Notes: generated from the sequence alone by a model not told the origin. A DNA stretch of 64,000 nt from CAVVIG01 sp050249955 (GCA_050249955.1 JBFWPN010000001.1:620001-684000), one strand, 5' to 3'. Shown: positions 16,742 to 25,353, numbered from the stretch's first letter. Numbers and translations are program-made.

Positions 16742-18052
16742 GTGGCCGACTCCACTCCAGCAGAGGCATTACCCGCCACCGACGCGCAGTCGACCATCTT
16801 CGGGTCGAAGGCGCTCCACCGGATGTTCGCGGCCTTCACCTACCGCGACTTTCGCGTGCAGTGGTTCGGCGCCTGTACCTCGAGCGTAGGCACGTGGGTG
16901 CAGATCACCGCCCAGAACTGGATGGTGACCCAGCTGGCCAGCGAGTCGCGCGCGGCCTTCTTCCTCGGGCTCGACTCCTTCCTCCAGCAGTTGCCCATCA
17001 TGCTCTTCACGCTGGTGGGCGGCGTGCTTGCCGATCGCCGCGACAGCCGCCGGACGCTGCTGAGCTCCCAGTACCTGCAGATGGCCACCGCCGCGTCGCT
17101 GGCCCTGCTGGTCTACGGCGAGTACGTCACCATCCCCTGGATCCTCACGCTGTCGTTCGTCACCGGCGTGGCGCAGTCCTTCGGCGGACCGGCCTACCAG
17201 ACCCTGGTCCCCTCCCTCGTCGACAAGAAGGACCTGCCGAACGCCGTTGCGTTGAATTCCATCCAGTTCAACATCGCCCGCGTCATCGGTCCGCTGCTCT
17301 TCGGCGTGACGCTCGCGGCCGGCGCCAGCATCGGCCTCGGCGATCAGCAGTCGATGGCGCTCTGCTTCGCCATCAACGCCGCCTCCTTCCTCGTCGTCAT
17401 CTACACGCTCATGTCGCTGCGGGTGAAGTTCGTCCCCCCGGCACAGCAGAAGAGCATCAAGGACGAGCTGACCGGCGGCATCCAGTACGTGCGGCAGCAG
17501 AGCACGCTCATCGCACTCATCGTGCTCGCCGCCACCACGACGTTCCTCGGCTTCGCCGTGCTCACCTTCCTGCCGATCTTCACGAAGAGCGTGTTCCGGG
17601 AAGGCGCCAGCACCTACAGCCACCTGCTCGCCTTCTCGGGAGCCGGCTCGGTCGTGGGGGCGCTGGTCGTGGCCTGGCTCGGGAAGTTCAAGCGGATGGG
17701 GCTGGCCGTGCTGATCGTCCAGGTCTTCTACGGCCTCTTCATCGTGGGCTTCGCGATGTCACGCACGATGTGGCTGAGCAACCTGCTGCTGTTCCTCACG
17801 AGCGCGGCACTGATGATGGTGTTCTCGACGGTTACGTCGCTCGTGCAGTTGACGGCACCGAACGAGATGCGCGGACGCGTGATGAGCATCTACATGCTGG
17901 CGTTCCGGGGCGGCATGCCGCTCGGCAGCCTCGCCAGCGGGTGGGCCGCCACCTACATCGGCGCCCCGGCCGTCCTGCAGATCAACGGCGTCCTGCTCGT
18001 CGCGGTGGCCATCTATTTCCTGCTGCGCAGCCACGGTGTCAGGGAGATCTAG
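16742..18052 (+). CDS. MFS transporter, EntS-like exporter
   Basis: A 436-residue integral membrane protein with about twelve transmembrane helices. The loop between helices 2 and 3 reads GGVLADRRDSRR, the major-facilitator signature, and a matching segment occurs in the second half. The N-terminal FRVQWFGACTSSVGTW resembles the MFS_3/enterobactin-exporter branch, which exports siderophores or drugs. The substrate is unknown. The start is GTG 16742, with no clear Shine-Dalgarno. It diverges from imuA across the palindromic operator. A heptamer array follows the stop codon. Confidence 0.8.
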   Translation: MADSTPAEALPATDAQSTIFGSKALHRMFAAFTYRDFRVQWFGACTSSVGTWVQITAQNWMVTQLASESRAAFFLGLDSFLQQLPIMLFTLVGGVLADRRDSRRTLLSSQYLQMATAASLALLVYGEYVTIPWILTLSFVTGVAQSFGGPAYQTLVPSLVDKKDLPNAVALNSIQFNIARVIGPLLFGVTLAAGASIGLGDQQSMALCFAINAASFLVVIYTLMSLRVKFVPPAQQKSIKDELTGGIQYVRQQSTLIALIVLAATTTFLGFAVLTFLPIFTKSVFREGASTYSHLLAFSGAGSVVGALVVAWLGKFKRMGLAVLIVQVFYGLFIVGFAMSRTMWLSNLLLFLTSAALMMVFSTVTSLVQLTAPNEMRGRVMSIYMLAFRGGMPLGSLASGWAATYIGAPAVLQINGVLLVAVAIYFLLRSHGVREI

Positions 18053-18069
18053 CGACCGTCAAATCGCAG

Positions 18070-18101
18070 ATTGCGGATTGCTGATTGCTGACTGATTGCG
18101 G
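18070..18101. repeat. Heptanucleotide tandem repeat (ATTGCNG)
   Basis: Three full ATTGCNG units, a four-base remnant and a fourth unit lie in the gap between the MFS gene and the convergent coiled-coil gene. The array belongs to the same family as the arrays inside dnaE2 and imuB. Confidence 0.75.
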
Positions 18102-18125
18102 TTGGCGATGAAGAACGGCTGACGG

Positions 18126-19049
18126 CTACTCTGCGGGGTCGCTCGCGGACCGGCGAGCCTCGCCAAGCAGCGCGATCCGCCTGACGAGATCTTCGTGGAG
18201 GATCCGCATCTCACTCCCCTGCGTCAGGATGCGATCCGCCAGGTCCCTGTGCATCGAGGCCATGTCAGCGCGAAGCTCCTCGCGGAGCCCACCAACTTCG
18301 GTGTGCAGTTCCTCGCGCAGCCCACCGATCTCGATGCGCAGTTCCTCGCGCAAGCCACTGATTTCGGTGTGTAGTTCACCGCGCAACCCACCAATCTCGG
18401 CGCGCAGTTCCTCGCGCAGCCCACCGATCTCGGTGTGGAGTTCCTCACGCAGGACACTGATTTCGGTGTGCAGCTCACCGCGCAGCCCACCAATCCCGGT
18501 GCGCAGCTCACCACGTAGGTCACCCACCTGGCCGTGCAGGTCACCCACCTGGCCGTGCAGGTCACCGACCTGGCTGTGCAGGTCACCGACCTGGCTGTGC
18601 AGGTTACCCACTTGCCCTTGCAGGTCCCCCATCTGCCCCTGCAACGCACCCATCTGACCACGCAGGTCACCCATCTCGCCGCGGAACGCACCCACCTGCC
18701 CGCGCAGGTCGCCCACCTGCCCTTGCAGCTCACCGACCTGGCTGTGCAGGTTACCCACTTGCCCTTGCAGGTCCCCCATCTGCCCCTGCAACGCACCCAT
18801 CTGACCACGCAGGTCACCCATCTCGCCGCGGAACGCACCCACCTGGCCGCGCAGGTCACCCATCTGGCTGCTGACTTCAGCCGCAAGCCGGTCGACGCGC
18901 GTGTTGACCGAAGCGATGCCACTGCGCACGTCCTGCCCCAGTTGCAGAAACTGCGATGAGAGCGCCTGCATCTGTGCGGGCAGTCCGGCGAGGGCCGCCA
19001 CTGTGTGCTCGAGTTTTTCCACGCGTTCTTCCAGATTCTGGCCCGCCAT
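18126..19049 (-). CDS. Repeat-built coiled-coil protein of unknown function
   Basis: A 307-residue soluble protein without signal peptide or membrane helix. Residues about 1-60 form a mixed heptad helix. Residues about 63-180 consist of seven-residue units of the type GQMGDLQ. Residues about 180-275 are eleven-residue units of the type GGLREELHTEI. Both periods suit long left-handed or nearly straight coiled coils. The heptad block contains a 147-base tandem duplication (seven heptads). AGGAGG lies 10 bases before ATG 19049. It looks like a scaffold, tether or phasin-like rod; no partner is evident from neighbours. Repeat number is likely to vary between strains. Confidence 0.7.
   Translation of the reverse strand: MAGQNLEERVEKLEHTVAALAGLPAQMQALSSQFLQLGQDVRSGIASVNTRVDRLAAEVSSQMGDLRGQVGAFRGEMGDLRGQMGALQGQMGDLQGQVGNLHSQVGELQGQVGDLRGQVGAFRGEMGDLRGQMGALQGQMGDLQGQVGNLHSQVGDLHSQVGDLHGQVGDLHGQVGDLRGELRTGIGGLRGELHTEISVLREELHTEIGGLREELRAEIGGLRGELHTEISGLREELRIEIGGLREELHTEVGGLREELRADMASMHRDLADRILTQGSEMRILHEDLVRRIALLGEARRSASDPAE
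18583..18845. repeat. 147-base tandem duplication within the coiled-coil gene
   Basis: A 116-base segment at 18583-18698 recurs at 18730-18845 with no difference seen by eye, a period of 147 bases, or 49 codons. It lies on a background of 21-base units. The identity points to a recent duplication or to ongoing homogenisation. Confidence 0.85.
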
Positions 19050-19439
19050 GGTCGGCTTCCTCCTCTCCGCACCATTCGTGGGAACGATGCAGCCGAAGCG
19101 GACCTAGCCAGCGTTGTGCCACAGTCGAGGTGAGCCCGGAGCCCCCCTGCTCTCATCCAAGAGACGACGACGCTACCATCGTCAATGCCACTTCACAATA
19201 TCGACACTGAGGCGCGATGGGGGGGCGAGGCGCGCGGGATGATATCTCGGACAGGCGAGGAGCCGCAGCAGATGTTCGACGGACAGAACCCGTAGGGCAC
19301 GCCTGCGAGGGGCCGGTGGCGGTCCGCAAGAACCAGGTTCCGCCGCCCTCGAGCTCTGTCTTCCGCAGGTAGTCGGAGCCCCGGGGCTGGTGTCGCCCTT
19401 TCACACGTCGGCCCCAAAGCGGCGCTATAGTAGCGCGCC
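19050..19439. other. 390-base gap without a recognised gene
   Basis: No convincing open frame is present. The segment 19230-19420 has several paired GC-rich stretches, such as GGCGG/CCGCC at about 19332-19358 and a GGGGCTG/CGGCCCC stem at about 19383-19416. It could be a structured RNA, but I could not match it to tRNA, SRP, RNase P or 6S RNA consensus features. The right end carries the promoter of the acyl-CoA ligase gene. Confidence 0.35.
19422..19436 (+). promoter_or_regulatory. -10 box embedded in a short palindrome before the acyl-CoA ligase gene
   Basis: TATAGT (19426-19431) lies eight bases before ATG 19440 and overlaps the palindrome GCGCTA-TAG-TAGCGC (19422-19436). There is no Shine-Dalgarno, so the mRNA is probably leaderless. 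The palindrome could be a repressor site. Confidence 0.5.
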
Positions 19440-20912
19440 ATGAACCTCGCTGACGTCCTCCGTTCCCATGCGACGCGGACACCAGCCGCCACGGCGCTGC
19501 TGTGCGGCGAGCGCTCACTCACCTACGGCGAACTCGACCGATCCACCGACTCGCTGGCCAGCTGGCTGATCGCCGAGGGGCTGAAGCCGGGCGACCGGGT
19601 CGCCATTCAGTGGCCGAACGCGATCGAAGTCGTGCAGGTGTTCTTCGCGGCCTTCAAGGCCGGACTGATCGCGGTGCCCATCAACCTGCGCCTCAAGCCG
19701 CAGGAGATCGCGTGGGTCACCCAGCACGCCGGCGCCGCCCTGTGCTTCGCGCACCCGGCACTGGCCGACGTGGCGCGGCAGACCGGAGTCCGGACGCTCG
19801 ACGCCCTTCCGGACGGCCCCGCGCCGGATCAGCCAGTCATCCCGCCGTCCGACCCCGATACGCCAGGACTGATCCTGTACACCTCCGGCAGCACGGGACG
19901 GCCAAAGGGCGCCGTGCTGAGCCAGCGCAGCCTGGTCGCAACCGCCGAATTGTGCGGGGCGATCCTCGCCGGCTTTGACGCCGACCTGAAGGCACGCGGC
20001 CTCCTCATGACACCGCTGATGCATTCGAGCGGGCTGTTCGTGCTCCTCAGCGCGCTGTCCCGCGGTGAGCCCTGCGTCCTGCTGCCAGCCTTCGATCCCG
20101 CAACCGTCCTCGATACCGTCCAACGCGACCGCTGCACGAATACCCTGGCCCTGCCGGCGATGATGCAGTTCGTGCTCGAGGAACAGGCGCGAACGCCGCG
20201 TGACGTCAGCTCGCTGCGCGTGGTGTTTGCCGGGGGCGACAGCGTGCCCGTGCCTCTCCAGGAGCGATCGCGCGCGTTGCTCGGCGGCGTGATGCTCGAA
20301 GGGCTCGCGCAGACCGAAACGGGACCGACCATCTGCAACCCGGCGGCGCGGCCCAGGCTGGGCTCCCTGGGACTGCCCCATGCGGGTGTCGAGCTTCGGC
20401 TCGTCGACGTCGTGTCGAGGAACCCCGTGCCGGACGGCGAGCCCGGCGAGCTCCTCGTGAGGAGTGCCGCCGTCTGTTCCGGCTACTGGAACAACCCGGA
20501 CGCGACACGCGAGGCGTTCGAGGATGGCTGGTTCCGGACCGGCGACCTCGTGAGCCGCGATGCCGACGGCTACTACTGGTTCCGGGGTCGCCTCAAGGAG
20601 ATCATCATTCGCGGCGGCTCGAACATCTCGCCCCAGGAGGTCGAGGAAGCGCTGTATACGCATCCCGACATCCTCGAGGCAGGCGTCATCGGGCTGCCCC
20701 ACGACGTCTGGGGCGAGGTCGTGGTTGCCGTCGTCGCCTTGCGGGAGGGCGCCACGGCGACCGAAGCCGACATCCGCGAGCACGCGCGCAGGACGCTGGC
20801 CGACTACAAGGTGCCGGAGCAGGTGCACTTCCTGCCGGCACTCCCGAAGGGTCCGACCGGCAAGGTCCATCGGCGAGCCCTGAAGGAGGCGCTCGCCGCC
20901 AGGCCGGAGTAG
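19440..20912 (+). CDS. AMP-forming acyl-CoA ligase
   Basis: A 490-residue member of the ANL superfamily of adenylate-forming enzymes. It activates a carboxylic acid as acyl-AMP and transfers it to CoA. The P-loop-like core motif LYTSGSTGRPKGA is at about residues 146-158, the A5-type segment ending in QTETGP follows, and the hinge region GWFRTGDL...FRGRLKEIIIRGG and the C-terminal catalytic Lys in GPTGKVHR are all present. It could be a fatty-acyl, aryl or malonyl-type ligase; the substrate pocket is not readable by eye. The gene has its own leaderless-type promoter and lies 42 bases before the oligopeptidase gene. Confidence 0.85.
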   Translation: MNLADVLRSHATRTPAATALLCGERSLTYGELDRSTDSLASWLIAEGLKPGDRVAIQWPNAIEVVQVFFAAFKAGLIAVPINLRLKPQEIAWVTQHAGAALCFAHPALADVARQTGVRTLDALPDGPAPDQPVIPPSDPDTPGLILYTSGSTGRPKGAVLSQRSLVATAELCGAILAGFDADLKARGLLMTPLMHSSGLFVLLSALSRGEPCVLLPAFDPATVLDTVQRDRCTNTLALPAMMQFVLEEQARTPRDVSSLRVVFAGGDSVPVPLQERSRALLGGVMLEGLAQTETGPTICNPAARPRLGSLGLPHAGVELRLVDVVSRNPVPDGEPGELLVRSAAVCSGYWNNPDATREAFEDGWFRTGDLVSRDADGYYWFRGRLKEIIIRGGSNISPQEVEEALYTHPDILEAGVIGLPHDVWGEVVVAVVALREGATATEADIREHARRTLADYKVPEQVHFLPALPKGPTGKVHRRALKEALAARPE

Positions 20913-20954
20913 GTACTCGGGCGCCACCGCATCGAACCCGGTGGACAATAGGGC

Positions 20955-23057
20955 ATGCCCTCGCCCGACCGTCCGCTTCCGCCCTCGGCCACCCGGAAAC
21001 CCATCACGCTCACCGCCCACGGCGTCACGCGCACGGACGAATTCGCCTGGCTGAAAGCGGACAACTGGCAGGACGTCATCCGGGATCCGGACCTGCTCCC
21101 GGCCGACATCCGCGCCTACCTCGATGCGGAGAACGCCTACACCGCCGCCGTGATGCAGGGCACCGAGGCGCTCCAGGAGCAGCTCTTCGCCGAGATGAAG
21201 GGGCGCATCGCCGAAGACGATGCGTCGGTGCCGGATCCGGACGGACCGTGGGAGTACTTCGATGCGTTCAGGACCGGCGGCCAGTATCCGCGCTTCGCAC
21301 GCAGGCCGCGCGGCGGCGGACCGGGGGTCGATCAGGTCTTCTTCGACGGCGACGCCGAGTCCGCCGGCCATTCCTACTTCCGCATCGGCGGCGTGTCGCA
21401 CGCGCCGGATCACAAGCGCTTCGCCTACGCCGTGGACACGCTCGGCTCCGAGGTCTTCTCGCTCAGCTTCCGCGAGTTCGACGGCACGGTCCGCTATGCC
21501 GACACACTGGCCGACACCGCGGGACGGTTCGTGTGGGCGAACGACAGCCAGCACCTGTTCTACGCCGTGCTCGACCGGAACCATCGCCCATGCCGCATCT
21601 TCCGGCACTGCCTCGGCACGTCGCAGGCAGACGACGTGCTGGTGTACGAGGAGGAGGACTCGGGCTTCTTCGTCTCGCTCGGCCGCACGCTCGATCGCCG
21701 CTTCATCGTGATCGCGTCTGGCGACCACGTGACGAGCGAGGTCTGGCTGATCGACGCCAGCGATCCCACCGGCGCGCCGCGCCTGGTCGCCCGACGCCAG
21801 CCCGGCGTGGAGTACATGGTCCACTCGCAGGGCGGCGACCTGGTGATCCTCACGAACGCCGATGGAGCCGAGGACTTCAAGGTGGTGCGGGCGCCGGCGG
21901 CTGCACCCGGGCGCGAGCACTGGGTCGACTGGATTCCGCACGTGCCGGGTCGGCTGATCGAGCGGATCGTCTGCTTCGCCGGCGAGACGGTCCGTCTCGA
22001 GCGCGATGCGGGGCTCCAGCGCATCGTCATCCGTCACGCTGATGGCAGCGAGCACGCCATCACGTTCGATGAAGCGGTCTACTCGCTGGGGCTGCACGGC
22101 AGCTACGAGTTCGACACGACCACGGTGCGGTTCTCGTACTCGTCGCTCACCACCCCGGAGCAGACCTACGACTACGACATGCGGAGCCGGAGCCGCGTCC
22201 TGCGCAAGGAGCAGGTGGTGCCCAGCGGCCACGATCCGTCGACGTACCGATCGGCTCGCGTGTTTGCCACGAGCCACGACGGCGAGCAGGTGCCCGTGTC
22301 ACTGCTGTGGCATGCCTCGACGCCGACAGACGGTACTGCACCGCTCCTCCTGTACGGGTACGGCTCGTACGGGCTCACCATTCCGCCAGCGTTCTCGGTG
22401 ACGAGGCTGAGCCTGGTCGACCGCGGCGTCATCTGGGCGCTTGCGCACATCCGCGGCGGCAAGGACAAGGGGTATGGCTGGTATCGCCACGGACGGGAGC
22501 TGGAGAAGAAGAACACGTTCCTCGACTTCATCGCGGCGGCCGAGCACCTGTCCGGCGGTCCGCAGGCGGTGACGCGTCCCGGCCAGATCACCATCGAAGG
22601 CGGCAGCGCGGGCGGCATGCTCGTGGGTGCCACGGTGAACATGCGGCCCGACCTCTTCAAGGCGGTGGTGGCGCACGTGCCATTCGTGGACGTGCTCAAC
22701 ACCATCTGCGATGCGGAACTTCCGCTCACCCCCATCGAGTGGCCGGAGTGGGGCAATCCGATCGAGAGCCGCGAGGTGTTCGAGTACATGCGCTCGTACT
22801 CGCCCTACGACAACGTGGAGCCGAAGGCCTACCCGCACATCCTGGTCACCGCTGGCCTCACCGATCCGCGGGTCACCTACTGGGAACCGGCCAAGTGGGT
22901 GGCGCGCCTGCGCGCGCGGAAGACGGATGACAACCTGCTCCTGCTGCGCACCTACATGGAAGCCGGCCATGCGGGAAAGTCGGGCCGATTCGAGCGCCTG
23001 CGCGAGACCGCCCTGCACTATGCGTTCGTGCTGATGGTGAACGGTCGGTCCGCCTGA
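20955..23057 (+). CDS. ptrB: Oligopeptidase B-like S9 serine peptidase
   Basis: A 700-residue S9A peptidase without signal peptide, so probably cytoplasmic. An N-terminal seven-bladed propeller is followed by the alpha/beta-hydrolase domain. That domain has the nucleophile motif GGSAGG (about residue 554), the Asp region GLTDPRVTYWEP and the His region EAGHAGKSGR. The stretch FVDVLNTICDAELPLT is typical of oligopeptidase B, which cuts short peptides after basic residues. ATG 20955 follows an AATAGGG stretch. The TGA stop lies in the loop of a REP-like palindrome. Confidence 0.88.
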   Translation: MPSPDRPLPPSATRKPITLTAHGVTRTDEFAWLKADNWQDVIRDPDLLPADIRAYLDAENAYTAAVMQGTEALQEQLFAEMKGRIAEDDASVPDPDGPWEYFDAFRTGGQYPRFARRPRGGGPGVDQVFFDGDAESAGHSYFRIGGVSHAPDHKRFAYAVDTLGSEVFSLSFREFDGTVRYADTLADTAGRFVWANDSQHLFYAVLDRNHRPCRIFRHCLGTSQADDVLVYEEEDSGFFVSLGRTLDRRFIVIASGDHVTSEVWLIDASDPTGAPRLVARRQPGVEYMVHSQGGDLVILTNADGAEDFKVVRAPAAAPGREHWVDWIPHVPGRLIERIVCFAGETVRLERDAGLQRIVIRHADGSEHAITFDEAVYSLGLHGSYEFDTTTVRFSYSSLTTPEQTYDYDMRSRSRVLRKEQVVPSGHDPSTYRSARVFATSHDGEQVPVSLLWHASTPTDGTAPLLLYGYGSYGLTIPPAFSVTRLSLVDRGVIWALAHIRGGKDKGYGWYRHGRELEKKNTFLDFIAAAEHLSGGPQAVTRPGQITIEGGSAGGMLVGATVNMRPDLFKAVVAHVPFVDVLNTICDAELPLTPIEWPEWGNPIESREVFEYMRSYSPYDNVEPKAYPHILVTAGLTDPRVTYWEPAKWVARLRARKTDDNLLLLRTYMEAGHAGKSGRFERLRETALHYAFVLMVNGRSA

Positions 23058-23065
23058 AGGCGGAC
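23048..23065. repeat. REP-like palindrome at the end of the oligopeptidase gene
   Basis: A perfect eight-bp stem (GTCCGCCT/AGGCGGAC) with a GA loop. It contains the stop codon of the upstream gene. It has the same design as the palindromes inside dnaE2 and may also act as a 3' hairpin for the convergent pair. Confidence 0.65.
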
Positions 23066-23090
23066 GGCACGGCAGGTGGGTCGCGGTGGT

Positions 23091-23462
23091 TCAGCGCCAG
23101 GAGGCGACCGAGAACGCGATCCAGAAGGCGACGAACCCGGCGACCACCTGACCGCCAAGGTTGAGTCCGGCCCACAGGAACTGCCCCTCACGCACGAGAA
23201 CCACGCTTTCGTTCATGTAGGACGAGAAGGTGGTGAAGCCGCCGAGTACGCCGGCCAGCAGCAACGCGCGCATCTCGGGCGTGAGGGTGATGCGGTCCTG
23301 TGCAAGCCCGGTCACCAGGCCGAACGCCAGGCAGCCGACCACGTTCACCACGAACGTGCCCGCCGGAAAGAGCGTGCCGAACGCCCGCAGGACGACCCCG
23401 GTCACCAGGTACCGGCACACCGAACCAACCGCGCCGCCAATCGCTATGAGCAGGATATTCAC
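23091..23462 (-). CDS. crcB: CrcB/Fluc fluoride channel
   Basis: A 123-residue four-helix membrane protein that exports fluoride. The conserved helix-1 motif GGAVGSVCRYL, the NVVGC segment (the conserved Asn of TFxVN) and the GGFTTFSSY motif of helix 3 are all present. Fluc channels act as antiparallel dimers; a single gene implies a homodimer. The start is GTG 23462. I see no fluoride riboswitch upstream: only 24 bases separate it from the divergent permease gene. Confidence 0.9.
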   Translation of the reverse strand: MNILLIAIGGAVGSVCRYLVTGVVLRAFGTLFPAGTFVVNVVGCLAFGLVTGLAQDRITLTPEMRALLLAGVLGGFTTFSSYMNESVVLVREGQFLWAGLNLGGQVVAGFVAFWIAFSVASWR

Positions 23463-23486
23463 GTAAGATGAGAACTGCTCCGCATT

Positions 23487-24173
23487 ATGCCAGTTCTCGA
23501 GCTTCTCACCAGCTCCGGCTTCGGCTCGCTGCTCGGGATGCGACATGCGCTCGAGCCGGATCACCTGGCGGCGGTGTCTACGCTCGTCAGCCGTGAGCGC
23601 AGCAGCGCGAAGGCCGCATTCCTGGGTGTCTGCTGGGGCGTGGGCCACACGTTCGGCCTCATCGTCGTCGGCGCGGTGCTGGTGCTCCTGCGGTCGGAAC
23701 TGCCCGAGCGGCTCGCGACGCTCTTCGAGCTGGGTGTGGCAGTCATGCTGATCGTGCTGGGCACGCGCGCCCTGCGGCAGGCCTGGACACTGGGCCAGCC
23801 CTCGCACCTGCACCAGCATGCGTTCGCGGTGCATACCCACTCGGGACTACCCGCCCACGTGCACATCGGCACGTGGACGCTGGCGAGACGCCCGCTGCTC
23901 ATCGGCGCCATCCACGGCCTCGCGGGCAGCGGCGCACTCACGGCACTCGTGCTCACCACCCTGCCGTCCACCGCCGCGCGCCTCAGTTACATGGCACTCT
24001 TCGGCCTCGGTTCCACCGTCGGCATGGCAGCCCTCTCGGGCCTCCTCGGCTGGCCGCTCGCGCGGCTCGGCGCGCACCATGCCGTGGCCCGCGCCATCTC
24101 CTTCAGCGTGGGGCTCATGTCGGTGGTGCTGGGGTTCTTCTGGGGCTATCCGCTGATCGCACGGTTGATCTGA
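23487..24173 (+). CDS. Nickel/cobalt permease-like protein (NicO/UreH type)
   Basis: A 228-residue membrane protein with about six helices. The first helix carries GMRHALEPDHLAAV, the H-x4-DH signature of nickel/cobalt transporters, and WGVGHTFGL follows in the next helix. A loop at about residues 105-130 is very His-rich (HLHQH, HTH, HVH) and is suited to metal binding. The family moves nickel or cobalt; direction and metal are not certain. The gene diverges from crcB and converges with the DsbD-alpha-like gene. Confidence 0.75.
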   Translation: MPVLELLTSSGFGSLLGMRHALEPDHLAAVSTLVSRERSSAKAAFLGVCWGVGHTFGLIVVGAVLVLLRSELPERLATLFELGVAVMLIVLGTRALRQAWTLGQPSHLHQHAFAVHTHSGLPAHVHIGTWTLARRPLLIGAIHGLAGSGALTALVLTTLPSTAARLSYMALFGLGSTVGMAALSGLLGWPLARLGAHHAVARAISFSVGLMSVVLGFFWGYPLIARLI

Positions 24174-24180
24174 GCAACCG

Positions 24181-24675
24181 CTAGCGAACCGTCAGCGTCC
24201 ACAGGACCGGCGCCACGGCCGCCGGGTAACAGAGCCTGTCGTCGCAGGCCTGGTAGTTGAGCGCCGCCCCCAGCGTGAGTACGTCGCCGGGCTTCGCCGT
24301 CGACTTCACCGTGAGCGGCACACTGATCCGGAACGGCCCGCTGTAGGCCGGCACCCGGTCGACCGTGCCAGGCACCTGCACCACACCAGCCTTGGGATAC
24401 GACACCTTTCCTGCCGACACGGCCGCATTCGGCGTCAGCACGAGCGACACGGCCGTGTACCCGGTCGCCCCCTCGGCATAGACATGCATCGCGCGGTGCG
24501 GCGTGACGTCCGCCCACAGCGTGACCGAGCCGCCGGGCGCCACCACCGGCACACTGGACGATGGCACCACGGTGGCCTGCTGGGGTGTGGGCTTGGACAG
24601 CAGGGTCTGGGCGCGGCCAGGGGCCGCGCCAGACGGAAGGGTCAGGACCGCCGCAATGAGGATCAGGCGCCGCAT
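24181..24675 (-). CDS. Secreted DsbD N-terminal (alpha) domain-like protein
   Basis: A 164-residue exported protein with a signal peptide (MRRLILIAAVLTLPSGA). Near its end, YQACDDRLCYP matches the Cys pair and Tyr context of the DsbD alpha domain, which passes electrons to periplasmic thiol proteins. There is no membrane beta domain and no thioredoxin domain, so it is either a separate alpha-domain partner of an unlinked CcdA/DsbD or a receptor of reducing power. It lies nine bases after the glycine-zipper gene and is probably co-transcribed with it. Confidence 0.7.
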   Translation of the reverse strand: MRRLILIAAVLTLPSGAAPGRAQTLLSKPTPQQATVVPSSSVPVVAPGGSVTLWADVTPHRAMHVYAEGATGYTAVSLVLTPNAAVSAGKVSYPKAGVVQVPGTVDRVPAYSGPFRISVPLTVKSTAKPGDVLTLGAALNYQACDDRLCYPAAVAPVLWTLTVR

Positions 24676-24684
24676 CCCGGCATT

Positions 24685-25221
24685 CTAGTCCCGCTTCATC
24701 GTCTCGTAGAGGGTGCTCGCCCCGCCGCCGATGGCGGCTCCGATGAGCGCCCCCTTCTTGCCGCCGACGATGCCGCCGATGCCGGCGCCGGCCGCGGACG
24801 ACCCGCCGATCACCATCGCGGTCCGCTTCCAGTCGCGGCGCGGCTCACGCTCGACCACGCGGGTGCTCGACGTGCGGACGCGTCGTGCCGGCTCGTACGC
24901 CACGGTCTGGATCGGGCGAGGCTGGTTCGTCACCACCACAGGCTGGCTATAGGCTGGCGGCAGGGGCGCCGGAACGTAGGAGACCACCTGCGCGGGCTGG
25001 GGGACATACGCCGTGGCGACCTGCGGCTGGACCGCCATGCCATAGGGCATCATGCCAGGTGCCGGCTGCTGCAGCGACACCGTCTGCGCGAACCCCGGCT
25101 GGTCGCTCGCCACCGGCCGCATCGAGGCCGACATTGGCTGGCTGCCACGCAGCAGTCCATAGGCTACGAGCAGCACACCCACTGCAATCGTCGTCAACAC
25201 ACCCGCCAGGTACTTGGTCAT
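24685..25221 (-). CDS. Membrane-anchored glycine-zipper protein
   Basis: A 178-residue protein. One N-terminal transmembrane helix (YLAGVLTTIAVGVLLVAYG) is followed by a Pro/Gln/Val-rich region of about 85 residues and then a C-terminal glycine zipper (AGAGIGGIVGGKKGALIG). Such zippers insert into or pack within membranes. The function is unknown, but the type is common in Acidobacteriota envelopes. AGGAGG lies eight bases before ATG 25221, which decides the start. Confidence 0.7.
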   Translation of the reverse strand: MTKYLAGVLTTIAVGVLLVAYGLLRGSQPMSASMRPVASDQPGFAQTVSLQQPAPGMMPYGMAVQPQVATAYVPQPAQVVSYVPAPLPPAYSQPVVVTNQPRPIQTVAYEPARRVRTSSTRVVEREPRRDWKRTAMVIGGSSAAGAGIGGIVGGKKGALIGAAIGGGASTLYETMKRD

Positions 25222-25331
25222 CTCCGCCTCCTGCGCGCCAGCGGCGCGATGCCGGCGTAAGAACAAGCCCGGTGCCAGCGGAATCTGGCGTGATCTGCAC
25301 AATCGCACCGCCGGGCTGTTCAGGATTCCGG

Positions 25332-25353
25332 ACACTTCCGATCCCGGAAGTGT
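25332..25353. promoter_or_regulatory. Dyad between the glycine-zipper gene and phoB
   Basis: A perfect nine-bp inverted repeat, ACACTTCCG/CGGAAGTGT, with a four-base spacer lies 39 bases before the phoB start. There is no T-tract, so an operator is more likely than a terminator. The binding protein is unknown. Confidence 0.45.

Noticed and set aside
18480..18860. CRISPR-like look of evenly spaced short repeats
   Set aside because: The repeats are contiguous 21-base units without unique spacers and are in frame in a coiled-coil gene.
19153..19522. Two overlapping minus-strand frames of 109 and 121 codons in the 19.2-19.5 kb gap
   Set aside because: Arg/Pro/Ser-rich without helix or strand pattern, with no ribosome site, and running into the start of the ligase gene.
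19515..22277. A 920-codon open frame opposite the acyl-CoA ligase and oligopeptidase genes
   Set aside because: It spans two unrelated real genes and their gap on the other strand, and shows no fold signature; it is a GC-driven shadow.
23463..23486. Fluoride riboswitch before crcB
   Set aside because: The gap to the divergent gene is only 24 bases, and no conserved riboswitch segment is visible.
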